Positions 16,174-23,225 of a DNA stretch of 40,968 nt are shown in pieces. The stretch's first letter is position 1; each line of letters starts with the position of its first letter. Origin of the DNA: an uncultured Rhizobium sp. (lineage in GTDB: Bacteria > Pseudomonadota > Alphaproteobacteria > Rhizobiales > Rhizobiaceae); assembly GCA_945952045.1 (NCBI GenBank), contig CAMFHE010000042.1, positions 1-40,968 on the forward strand, given 5' to 3'. The notes under the pieces were generated by a model, which searched no databases, was not told the DNA's origin, and worked only from the letters and a program-made list of their open reading frames with translations. Position numbers and translations under genes: made by a program.

Positions 16174-17423
16174 CCAATCTTGGCGCAGAAGAGTGGTTTC
16201 GCGATCCGGCCCTGACGCGGGTGCTCGATATGCTCAATCGCGACGGCGGTGAAGGGCGGGTGGTCGGCGGCGCGGTGCGCAACAGCCTGATGGGCCTGCC
16301 GGTCAGCGATATCGACATCGCCTCGTCTTTGCCGCCGGAAAAAGTCATGGAGCGCGCTGCGGAAGCGGGCATCAAGGCGGTGCCGACCGGCCTCGCGCAT
16401 GGCACGGTGACGCTGGTGATCGATAGCAGGCCCTTCGAGGTGACGACGCTTCGCCGCGACGTCGAAACCCATGGCCGCCACGCCACTGTCGCCTTCACCA
16501 CCGACTGGCAGGCGGATGCCGAGCGCCGGGATCTGACGATCAACGCGCTTTATGTCGACCGCAACGGCGATGTGGTCGATCTCGTCGACGGTTTGCCGGA
16601 TATCGAGACGAAGACCGTGCGCTTCATCGGCGAACCCAGCCAGCGCATTGCCGAAGACTATCTGCGTATCTTGCGCTTCTTCCGCTTCTTCGCTCATTAT
16701 GGCAGCGGCCGGCCGGATGCGGCAGGCCTGCGTGCCTGCGCTGCGGCGCGCGACAAGCTGGCCACACTGTCGGCCGAGCGCATCTGGTCGGAAATGAAGA
16801 AGCTGCTGAGCGCGGAAGACCCCGGCCGGGCGCTGTTGTGGATGCGGCAGGTCGGCGTGTTGACCTCGATCCTGGCGGAAACGGAAAAATGGGGCATCGA
16901 CGCCATCCCCGCGCTGATTGCCACCGAAAAGGCGCTGGGCTGGGCGGTGGATCCGCTGCTGCGTCTTTGTGCCATCGTGCCGCCGGATGCGGTTCGGCTG
17001 GAGGCAATGGCCAAGCGCTTGCGCCTGTCGAAGGACGAAGCAGCGCTGTTGTCCGCCTGGGCAACGGCTCCGGCCATTGCCGACTCGATGGCAAACACCG
17101 CGTTAGATCGGCTGCTCTATACGCATGGGCCGAAGGGCATTTGCGTGCGGTTGAAGCTGGCGCTGGTTTCGGCGCGCGGCAAGGCTGAAGGCGGCGATGT
17201 CGAGGCAATGCAGCAGGCAGCACGACTGAGCGCATTGCTGACCAGGACGCAGAACTGGAAGAAACCGGATTTCCCGGTGAGTGGCGCTGACGCGCTCGCC
17301 GCCGGCTTGACCGCCGGCCCGGCAGTCGGCAAAGCGCTGAAAGCGCTGGAGACCCAATGGGTCGAGTCCAACTTCACCATCGACCGGGCAACGCTGGTCG
17401 CCCGGCTTGCAGAGATGACATAG
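16170..17423 (+). CDS. CCA tRNA nucleotidyltransferase / poly(A) polymerase family
   Basis: A 417-residue class II nucleotidyltransferase that adds or repairs the 3'-CCA of tRNA, using CTP and ATP. The catalytic block is VVGGAVRNSLMGLPVSDIDIA (GG at 33-34, the metal-binding DxD as Asp47 and Asp49), followed by ERRDLTINAL (RRD at 119-121) and EDYLRILRFFRF, the neck. Alphaproteobacterial enzymes of this shape serve as the sole CCA enzyme; poly(A) polymerase has the same fold, so the label is by context. It is the last gene of the DUF1285-Nudix operon. A small GC hairpin follows its stop. Confidence 0.92.
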   Translation: MTNLGAEEWFRDPALTRVLDMLNRDGGEGRVVGGAVRNSLMGLPVSDIDIASSLPPEKVMERAAEAGIKAVPTGLAHGTVTLVIDSRPFEVTTLRRDVETHGRHATVAFTTDWQADAERRDLTINALYVDRNGDVVDLVDGLPDIETKTVRFIGEPSQRIAEDYLRILRFFRFFAHYGSGRPDAAGLRACAAARDKLATLSAERIWSEMKKLLSAEDPGRALLWMRQVGVLTSILAETEKWGIDAIPALIATEKALGWAVDPLLRLCAIVPPDAVRLEAMAKRLRLSKDEAALLSAWATAPAIADSMANTALDRLLYTHGPKGICVRLKLALVSARGKAEGGDVEAMQQAARLSALLTRTQNWKKPDFPVSGADALAAGLTAGPAVGKALKALETQWVESNFTIDRATLVARLAEMT

Positions 17424-17426
17424 GAA

Positions 17427-17441
17427 AGGCGCCCAGCGCCT
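17427..17441. terminator. Weak hairpin between convergent genes
   Basis: AGGCGC and GCGCCT pair around a CCA loop, in the 27 bases between the tRNA nucleotidyltransferase and the DUF1059 gene. No T-run follows on either strand, so an intrinsic terminator is only possible. Confidence 0.25.
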
Positions 17442-17450
17442 CACACGTCG

Positions 17451-17648
17451 TCAGGATGCGGCGCGTTGCGGTGCCGCGTCATCGACGATGCGGGCCTTGA
17501 TATTGTCGACCATGTTTTCGCGGATGATGGTTTCGCCATGGGCCGAGCGCATATGCTCGACGGCGCGGCGCACAACTTCGGCATCTTCGGCGGCGTGGGT
17601 GTGCCAGGCGCAGCCGGGAACGAGCGTACCGCATTCGAACAATCTCAT
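17451..17648 (-). CDS. DUF1059 small protein
   Basis: A 65-residue protein of the DUF1059 family. It starts MRLFECGTLVPGCAWHTHA and continues with VVRRAVEHMRSAHGETIIRENMVDNIKARI; the two Cys, the His pair and the HMRxxHG block are the conserved features and suggest a small metal-binding or redox-related fold, but no activity is known. GGGAGAA lies 6 bases before ATG 17648. A possible stress-type promoter and a strong hairpin are upstream. Transcribed alone. Confidence 0.85.
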   Translation of the reverse strand: MRLFECGTLVPGCAWHTHAAEDAEVVRRAVEHMRSAHGETIIRENMVDNIKARIVDDAAPQRAAS

Positions 17649-17686
17649 GAGACTTCTCCCTTCGATCTGCCTTCATTTGGAAAGCA

Positions 17687-17709
17687 GGCGAGCCCTCGCG
17701 GGGCTCGCC
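17687..17709. terminator. GC-rich hairpin upstream of the DUF1059 gene
   Basis: GGCGAGCCC (17687-17695) pairs perfectly with GGGCTCGCC (17701-17709) around TCGCG. On the minus strand it is followed by TGCTTTCC, a poor T-run. It could end transcripts of the 89-residue gene upstream, or sit in the 5' leader of the DUF1059 mRNA if the promoter at 17721-17745 is real. Confidence 0.4.
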
Positions 17710-17720
17710 GCTGTCATTCA

Positions 17721-17745
17721 AACGCGAGATGGGCGGAAAAGTTCA
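17721..17745 (-). promoter_or_regulatory. Possible EcfG/RpoE2 general-stress promoter
   Basis: On the minus strand TGAAC (17745-17741) and CGTT (17724-17721) are separated by 16 bases. The alphaproteobacterial general stress consensus is GGAAC, 16-17 bases, CGTT, so only the first base differs. The expected start site would give a leader of about 65 bases for the DUF1059 gene. One mismatch in a short motif can arise by chance. Confidence 0.35.
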
Positions 17746-17833
17746 ATGTCCTGTCAGCAGGTTCGATCCGTCCGAGGCGCGATGGCGCATTCGCAAGGCC
17801 GTTTCCGAATTGTCTGTCCTGATGTCTTGTTGC

Positions 17834-18103
17834 TTATTCGGGAATGGCCCAGGCCTTGAAGCAATCCGACGACTGGTAGCGGTCGGCGGCCGAAGGCTTG
17901 TTGCGCTCTTCGTTCATGTTGATGCCGGTCTGCTGGCCGGCAAGCTGGAGTTTGACCTGCTCGATAAAAAAGGAGCGGGGCAGATCGCTGTCGCTGGTCT
18001 GCCGGAGATCGTCGGCAAGCCGGCCGATGAATTCCTCCGTGCCGAGTTGACGGGATAGGTCAATCGACGCCTGATTGCCGGATATGCTGGCATTCTCAGT
18101 CAT
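17834..18103 (-). CDS. Small hypothetical protein
   Basis: An 89-residue acidic, soluble protein that I do not recognise. It contains LGTEEFIGRLADDLRQTSDSDLPRSFFIEQVKLQLAG, predicted to be helical, and a polar C-terminus ending DCFKAWAIPE. There is no signal peptide or membrane segment. Two ATGs compete: GGAGGAGG at 18117-18110 directly abuts ATG 18109 but stands 6 bases before ATG 18103, so the second is the likely start. The very strong ribosome site argues that the gene is real. Transcribed toward the DUF1059 gene, with 185 bases between. Confidence 0.65.
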   Translation of the reverse strand: MTENASISGNQASIDLSRQLGTEEFIGRLADDLRQTSDSDLPRSFFIEQVKLQLAGQQTGINMNEERNKPSAADRYQSSDCFKAWAIPE

Positions 18104-18263
18104 GCTCATCCTCCTCCGATGGAATCACATGGCCAATAGATATCATGCCGCAGATGCGACATGAATCACTATTTCCGGAGGATACATAACTTTACGGTGT
18201 CGACGCGCCCGCGCCATTTTCGAACGGTGAGGGCGTGTGGTCGCCTTATCTATCGCCCTTGTT

Positions 18264-19175
18264 TCAGGGCCAGCGAACCATCGGCGGCAGCGACGAAAGG
18301 ATCGATTCGACATTGCCCCCGGTCTTCAGGCCGAAGATCGTGCCGCGGTCGTAGAGCAGGTTGAACTCCACGTAACGGCCACGGCGCACGAGTTGCTCGT
18401 CGCGGTCGTCCTGCGTCCAGGGCGTGTTGAAGTTCGAGCGCACGATCTTCGGATAGACCATGGCGAAGGCGCGGCCGACATCGCGGGTGAAGGCGAAATC
18501 GGCATCCCAGCCGCCCTTTTCCTCCGGCGAATGCAGCCAGTCATAAAAAATGCCGCCGATGCCACGCGCCTCGTTGCGATGCTTGAGGAAGAAATATTCG
18601 TCGCACCATTGCTTGAAGCGCGGATAATCGGCAACCGGATGCCGGCTGCAGCAGATTTCCATCGCCTTGTGGAACAGCACGCTGTCGGCATCCTCTTCCG
18701 TGCGCCGGCGGTCGAGCACCGGCGTCAGATCCGCGCCGCCGCCGAACCAGTGCGAGGTTGTCACCACCATGCGGGTGTTCATATGCACGGCCGGGACGTT
18801 GGGATTGACCGGATGGGCGATCAGCGAAATGCCGGACGCCCAGAAGCGCGGGTCTTCGGAAGCCCCTGGGATCTGCGCGCGAAAATCGGGTGCGAATTCG
18901 CCATGCACGGTCGAGGTATGGACGCCGACTTTTTCGAAGACGCGGCCTTCCATCATCGACATGCGGCCGCCGCCGCCTTCGCCGCCGTCACGCTGCCAGT
19001 CCTTTGCGGTAAAGCGGCCGGGTGCGCGCTCGCTGAGCGGTCCGGTCAACTCGTCTTCCAAGGCTTCGAAGGCGGCACAGATATGATCGCGCAGGCCCTC
19101 GAACCAGGCGCGCGCCTCCGCCTTCTTGTTTTCGATGTCTTCCGGCAGGCCTTGCGGCAATTGCGGTCTTTCCAT
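18264..19175 (-). CDS. hemF: Oxygen-dependent coproporphyrinogen III oxidase
   Basis: Converts coproporphyrinogen III to protoporphyrinogen IX with molecular oxygen in heme synthesis. The 303-residue length is normal. Family marks are GGGRMSMMEGRVFEKVGVH, HMNTRMVVTTSHWFGGGADLTP (substrate-binding region with the conserved His and Asp), HRNEARGIGGIFYDWL, and the C-terminal GRYVEFNLLYDRGTIFGLKTGG with ILSSLPP. AGGAG lies 7 bases before the ATG. It is transcribed alone. No FNR-like palindrome was seen upstream. An anaerobic counterpart (hemN) is not in the window. Confidence 0.96.
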   Translation of the reverse strand: MERPQLPQGLPEDIENKKAEARAWFEGLRDHICAAFEALEDELTGPLSERAPGRFTAKDWQRDGGEGGGGRMSMMEGRVFEKVGVHTSTVHGEFAPDFRAQIPGASEDPRFWASGISLIAHPVNPNVPAVHMNTRMVVTTSHWFGGGADLTPVLDRRRTEEDADSVLFHKAMEICCSRHPVADYPRFKQWCDEYFFLKHRNEARGIGGIFYDWLHSPEEKGGWDADFAFTRDVGRAFAMVYPKIVRSNFNTPWTQDDRDEQLVRRGRYVEFNLLYDRGTIFGLKTGGNVESILSSLPPMVRWP

Positions 19176-19352
19176 CTTTCACTCCTGGCGATTCGGGTCT
19201 TACGACTGGTTTACGATTCTGGGGCCAAACCGTGTTTGCCGCGTTATACCCGGCATCTCATGGCCCGCAAGACATCTCTGGCGCGAATATGCGCGGCGAA
19301 ATGACTCGCAAATGCGACCCGCCCACACTACTCTCTTTATGAGAGGTATCGA

Positions 19353-19613
19353 ATGGCCAAGGTTCCCGGACCGCCGTCCCTCGATGGATTGCGGCAGCGC
19401 ATCGCCCGTCATCGCCAGCAGACGCCCGAACGCGGCGGCGGCCAGTTCGTGCGTGAAACCTATACGATGACGCGGCCCGAAGCCCGCGCCAAGGCGCGCG
19501 AATGGTTCGACACCTTCCCGAAAGCCGCCTATTGGACCGAGGTTGAAAGCTGGCGCCAGCTCGAAGGCGATCGCATCGAATTCACCATGCGCCGTCTGCC
19601 CACGGCAGATTGA
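19353..19613 (+). CDS. Small conserved hypothetical protein
   Basis: An 86-residue basic protein, divergent from hemF. GAGAGG about 6 bases before ATG 19353 and GC-rich third positions support coding. The C-terminal half, YTMTRPEARAKAREWFDTFPKAAYWTEVESWRQLEGDRIEFTMRRL, reads like a small alpha/beta unit that I believe recurs in other rhizobia, but I cannot name a family. No membrane segment or signal peptide. Function unknown. Confidence 0.7.
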   Translation: MAKVPGPPSLDGLRQRIARHRQQTPERGGGQFVRETYTMTRPEARAKAREWFDTFPKAAYWTEVESWRQLEGDRIEFTMRRLPTAD

Positions 19614-19817
19614 AACGATTTTTCGAAGACGTTCGGGGATTTTTCGGGAATCGTTCAAAGTTTAACGAATTTTAAAACCTTCCGGCAATCGGTCTGCGCC
19701 ATCATGGGGCTCAGGTGATGGCCTTGGAACATGACGGTTCCCCTGACATCGGCATGACGCCGAGGCCTCACCCCATCTCTGCCGTCCTTTTCGCAAGCGC
19801 GATCCCAAGAGAGACCC

Positions 19818-20765
19818 ATGTCTTCTGTTCATACCAATCCCACCGCGGTTTCGGCCTTGCGGCTGCTGGGCAGCGCACAGGCCACTCTCGATCGGGTCGC
19901 GACCAAGGTCGCTACCGGCCGCGCGATCAACACGGCTTCAGACAATGCCGCCTATTGGTCGATCGCCAAGGCGATGACCTCGACCGGCCTGTCGCTTTCG
20001 GCGGCCAGCGATGCCGGGGGGCTAGCCGCGGCGACCGCCGATACGGCGGCGCTCGGGCTGACCGCTGCCGGCGAGATCGTTTCGCAAATCCAGTCGAAGC
20101 TGATCCTGGCGCGTGAGGGCGGGGCGGACAAGACCGCGATCAATGCGGAAATCACCCAGCTGAAACAGCAACTCGGCAGCGTGACGGAATCGTCTTCCTT
20201 CAGTGGCGAAAACTGGCTTACCACCAGCACGACGCCCACGACCAAGTCGCTCGTCGCCTCCGTTTCGACGGATGGCAGCGGCATCAGCTCGGTCAACACC
20301 ATCGATTTCGACACCGCGACGACGACGCTGACAAGCACCAACAACGCCAGCGACGGCCTTCTGACCAAATCCTGGACCGGCACCACCGCCAGCGGCGCGG
20401 CTTATGACTACCATCTTCTCGATGTGGGCTCGACGACGCCGGCTTCCGGCAACGCCATCGCGCTGAACGCCTCGACGACGCCGGATGAGATCGACGGCAT
20501 GATCGCGGCGACCAGCGGCATGATGTCGGCCATCACCGATGCCGGCGCCAAGCTTGGGGCGACCTCCAGCCGCATCGCTTCCAACACCGATTTTCTCCAG
20601 AGCCTGCAGGATACGATCACCAGCGGCGTTGGCCGGATGGTCGATGCGGATATGGCTGAAAGCGCCGTGCAGTTGAAGGCCGCAGAAGTGAGCGCCAAAC
20701 TCGGCGCCGCCGTGCTCAACATTGCAAACAACCAGAACAAGGCGCTGATGGCATTGTTCCGGTAA
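19818..20765 (+). CDS. Flagellin, orphan copy
   Basis: A 315-residue flagellin, the subunit of the flagellar filament. The N-terminal D0/D1 helices run from TNPTAVSALRLLGSAQATLD through TGRAINTASDNAAYWSIAKAM to about residue 140. The short Thr/Ser-rich centre (about 140-215) is the exposed D2-like part, and the C-terminal D1/D0 helix ends ESAVQLKAAEVSAKLGAAVLNIANNQNKALMALFR. Secretion would be by the flagellar export machine, hence no signal peptide. No other flagellar gene is in the window, so this is a dispersed copy. It has a single-gene unit with its own terminator. An AGAGA precedes the ATG by about 3-7 bases. Confidence 0.93.
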   Translation: MSSVHTNPTAVSALRLLGSAQATLDRVATKVATGRAINTASDNAAYWSIAKAMTSTGLSLSAASDAGGLAAATADTAALGLTAAGEIVSQIQSKLILAREGGADKTAINAEITQLKQQLGSVTESSSFSGENWLTTSTTPTTKSLVASVSTDGSGISSVNTIDFDTATTTLTSTNNASDGLLTKSWTGTTASGAAYDYHLLDVGSTTPASGNAIALNASTTPDEIDGMIAATSGMMSAITDAGAKLGATSSRIASNTDFLQSLQDTITSGVGRMVDADMAESAVQLKAAEVSAKLGAAVLNIANNQNKALMALFR

Positions 20766-20871
20766 AATCTTGCCTCAACCGCAATCTCAAGGCGTGGCGA
20801 AAGCCTGAGTCCCGCCAAAGGGTTAGGCGAGCCGCCTCACGAACTGCCCGATGCTATTCTCCCCGGACTGC

Positions 20872-20906
20872 GGGCCACGTTCCCTTTGGGATCGTGGCCC
20901 TTTTTT
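20872..20906 (+). terminator. Rho-independent terminator of the flagellin gene
   Basis: GGGCCACG (20872-20879) pairs with CGTGGCCC (20893-20900); inside it TCCC pairs with GGGA around TTT, giving a long two-part stem. Six T bases follow at 20901-20906. It lies about 105 bases after the flagellin stop and just before the convergent gene end, and the T-run is on the plus strand. Confidence 0.88.
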
Positions 20907-20913
20907 CGTCGGT

Positions 20914-22176
20914 TCAGCGCAGGGGCTTGCCGCGGCGGGCGCGGTTCTTGGGTGGAAGGCGCGGCTTTTCCGGCGCGGGAACGACCATGGGCAGGACCTG
21001 CGGCGTCGGTTCGGCAAGCAGCGCCGTCTCGATCGTGGCGATTGCCGTCAGCGGTTCCGGTTCGACGCTCACCGGCGTTTCATCGACCGATACGGCTGCA
21101 ATGGTCTCCGCAGGGGCAGCCTCCACGGCAAGCGCCTCCGTCGGCGCCGCCTCGTTGTGCACGGCCTGTGGCGGCTCCGGCTCTGCGACGGCCTCGACCG
21201 GCGCCGGCTTTGCCTTGACCGGTTCGCTCAGCGGTTCGGCTGCCAGGATCTCGCGCAACACGTTTGTCACGTCGATATGGCCGGGGATGTCGGTGTTGGT
21301 GTGATGCCAGGCGCCGGAGACCTTGCGGTCCGTGGCGATGAAGGGCTGCGAGTTCATCTCGCCATACCAATCCCACTGACCGATGACATCGACGACGCGG
21401 GTGAAGACCGGCGGCATGGCGATCTTGCCGCCGAAGGTGACGATGCGGGCGGTGTCGGCAATCTCCCTGACGCGGGCCGCATCGATGCCCTTCAGGGTCT
21501 TCAGCGCTTCGGCCAGTACGCCGTTGCCGCGCGAATGGGCGGCGAAGAGCGCGATTTTGGCGCGTGGGTCGGCAAGCAGCGCCAGAACGGTCTGCATGTC
21601 GCGGCAGCGATCCTTGCAGGCGGCGGCGGCGGCGTTCTTTTCGGGATCGACGCCGTAATGCGGCCGGCCGGACATTTCGTCGATGCTCTCGAAACCATGC
21701 CGGACATGGCCGAGCCAGCCGAACAGGAACGAACCGCCCATCGCCTCACCCAGGGCATCGGCCAGACCGTAACCCGGCACGACGGTGGCGACCGGTTTCC
21801 CGATGGCATTGGCGACGTTGCGGGCAAAGGCGGCCGCACCGAGCGCCGAACCACCGGCGCCGGCCAGCGCCAGCACCGAGACATCCGTCCCGCCACGCAG
21901 GAAGAATTCATCGAGCGTATCGCACAAGGTCAGCGACCCCGCCTCGCTCGGCGGCACGATCAGGATCGAGCCGACAGCGGCCAGCGAATCCGATATGTAG
22001 AAGGCTTCTTCGGGGGTTACGACCTTGATATCGTAGAAGAAAGCATCAAGGGCCGTGTTCCGCTGCCGCAGGGGTTCCAGCGACAGATTGCGCAGTGGCG
22101 TATGCTGAAGACGCTCCGGCAAGCTGAGGATGCGCGCAAAGCGCGTCAGGTTGTAGGTGAATGCGGTCTGGAACAT
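20914..22176 (-). CDS. Alpha/beta-hydrolase-like protein with a Pro/Ala/Glu tail
   Basis: A 420-residue protein I cannot place in a named family. The first ~300 residues look like an alpha/beta-hydrolase fold: a strand SVLALAGAGGS, then GKPVATVVPGYGLADALGEAMGGSFL, and a nucleophile-elbow-like AHSRGNG (Ser about residue 217) followed by a helix. A candidate His is in AWHHTNTDIPGHIDV. The last ~110 residues are low-complexity, rich in Pro, Ala, Glu and Val, and end with a basic patch (PPKNRARRGKPLR), so the tail may bind a partner or nucleic acid. No signal peptide is evident. GGAG stands 10 bases before the ATG. A palindromic repeat lies in its promoter side. Confidence 0.7.
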   Translation of the reverse strand: MFQTAFTYNLTRFARILSLPERLQHTPLRNLSLEPLRQRNTALDAFFYDIKVVTPEEAFYISDSLAAVGSILIVPPSEAGSLTLCDTLDEFFLRGGTDVSVLALAGAGGSALGAAAFARNVANAIGKPVATVVPGYGLADALGEAMGGSFLFGWLGHVRHGFESIDEMSGRPHYGVDPEKNAAAAACKDRCRDMQTVLALLADPRAKIALFAAHSRGNGVLAEALKTLKGIDAARVREIADTARIVTFGGKIAMPPVFTRVVDVIGQWDWYGEMNSQPFIATDRKVSGAWHHTNTDIPGHIDVTNVLREILAAEPLSEPVKAKPAPVEAVAEPEPPQAVHNEAAPTEALAVEAAPAETIAAVSVDETPVSVEPEPLTAIATIETALLAEPTPQVLPMVVPAPEKPRLPPKNRARRGKPLR

Positions 22177-22195
22177 GCGGACTGGCTCCGGGCTT

Positions 22196-22304
22196 GCTAA
22201 AGCGCGTCGCGATCTTTCACAGTCGCTCCTGGCGCTTTAGATCTTTGATTGTTCGCATGTCGTTATCGCAAAACCGCTGCACATTTTTGCGCGACATGCT
22301 CTAT
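22196..22304. repeat. RIME-like palindromic mosaic repeat, copy 4
   Basis: Two palindromes in series: CTAAAGCGC (22197-22205) with GCGCTTTAG (22232-22240), and GCATGTCG (22255-22262) with CGACATGC (22292-22299). The core of the second, AAAACCGCTGCACATTTTTG, resembles the right half of copy 1. It separates the alpha/beta-hydrolase-like gene from trmL. Confidence 0.75.
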
Positions 22305-22384
22305 CACCGCTGGCAGTGTCGCATACCCTTTCGCAATTGCCAACCTCTTTGCTGCGCCGCACCTAAGCCGTGTCATCGCCCGTT

Positions 22385-22855
22385 TCAGGGAGCGGGCAGC
22401 CATTGCGTCTGCCGCAAGGCCTCGCCGGCAATCATCGCCGCCGACATGGCGACATTGATGGAGCGCTGGCCTTCGACCATGGGAATGAGGATGCGCGCAT
22501 CTGCCGCATCATGCACCGTATCCGGCACGCCGGCGCTTTCGCGACCGAACAGCAGCACGTCGTCCGGCTGAAATGCAAAGGCGGTGTAGCGTTCAGCGGC
22601 CTTTGTCGAGGCCAGCACGATCCTGCGGTTTTCGCTGTTCCGCCAAGCCTCGAAGGCTTCCCAGTTCACATGCCGGGTGAGCGTCACGGCGGCGAGATAG
22701 TCCATGCCGGCGCGCTTGAGGTTGCGATCCGAGATATCGAAGCCGGCGGGCTCGATGATATCGACGCCGAGACCGAGACAGGCGGCGAGCCTGAGAATCG
22801 TGCCGGTATTGCCCGGTATGTCCGGTTGGTAGAGCGCGATCCGCAAACGTGACAT
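22385..22855 (-). CDS. trmL: tRNA (cytidine(34)-2'-O)-methyltransferase
   Basis: Methylates the 2'-hydroxyl of wobble base 34 of leucine tRNAs, using S-adenosylmethionine. The 156-residue SPOUT (knot) protein shows the three family motifs: YQPDIPGNTGTILRLAA (9-25), LLFGRESAGVP (101-111) and LIPMVEGQRSINVAMSAAMIAGEALRQ (123-149), where the last two form the cofactor knot. The frame is open to 22948, but the family starts at MSRLRIALYQPDIPGN, so ATG 22855 is used; GGGAGACAGGA lies just upstream. In many alphaproteobacteria trmL sits near petABC; here it is 11 kb away. Confidence 0.94.
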   Translation of the reverse strand: MSRLRIALYQPDIPGNTGTILRLAACLGLGVDIIEPAGFDISDRNLKRAGMDYLAAVTLTRHVNWEAFEAWRNSENRRIVLASTKAAERYTAFAFQPDDVLLFGRESAGVPDTVHDAADARILIPMVEGQRSINVAMSAAMIAGEALRQTQWLPAP

Positions 22856-23027
22856 GGGTCCTGTCTCCCTCAAGCTGATGGCCGGATGCGCATAGCATTG
22901 CGGCGTGCGCGCAGCAAACTGTCTTGCCATGCGAATAAAAACGCACATTTTTTCATCCGCCCCCTGTGCAAAATTTTCGGACTGCGGTACAAAGCAGCAT
23001 CTTCAACGCCGTTTCAGGGAGGGTTCC

Positions 23028-23084
23028 ATGGATATTGTTATTCGCCTGCTCCTCCCATTGGCTGCCGGATGGCGGCAGGCGTAA
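23028..23084 (+). CDS. Possible leader peptide upstream of ABC exporter 1
   Basis: A small open frame encoding the 18-residue hydrophobic peptide MDIVIRLLLPLAAGWRQA. A good ribosome site (GGGAGG) lies 5 bases before the ATG. It ends 141 bases before the ABC exporter start, and a hairpin (CTGCCG, 23062-23067, with CGGCAG, 23073-23078) lies inside its 3' half. It may be a translated leader that controls the transporter, or a chance frame. The rest of the 370-base gap between trmL and the exporter shows nothing else I can name. Confidence 0.35.
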   Translation: MDIVIRLLLPLAAGWRQA

Positions 23085-23225
23085 CGAGCGAATTTCCGCT
23101 TTTTCCTTCCTGATTTCATTTCATTCCCGTCGCCGGGTCTCGGCCCGCGATCGTTTCCGGAACTCACGCCCCAAGGGTTTTGCCCTCTCGCGGTCGTTCG
23201 TCCGGATGGATCATTGGAGCTTTTC

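Noticed and set aside
23100..23225. Riboswitch in the leader of ABC exporter 1
   Set aside because: Several short hairpins can be drawn, but no known riboswitch core was recognised.
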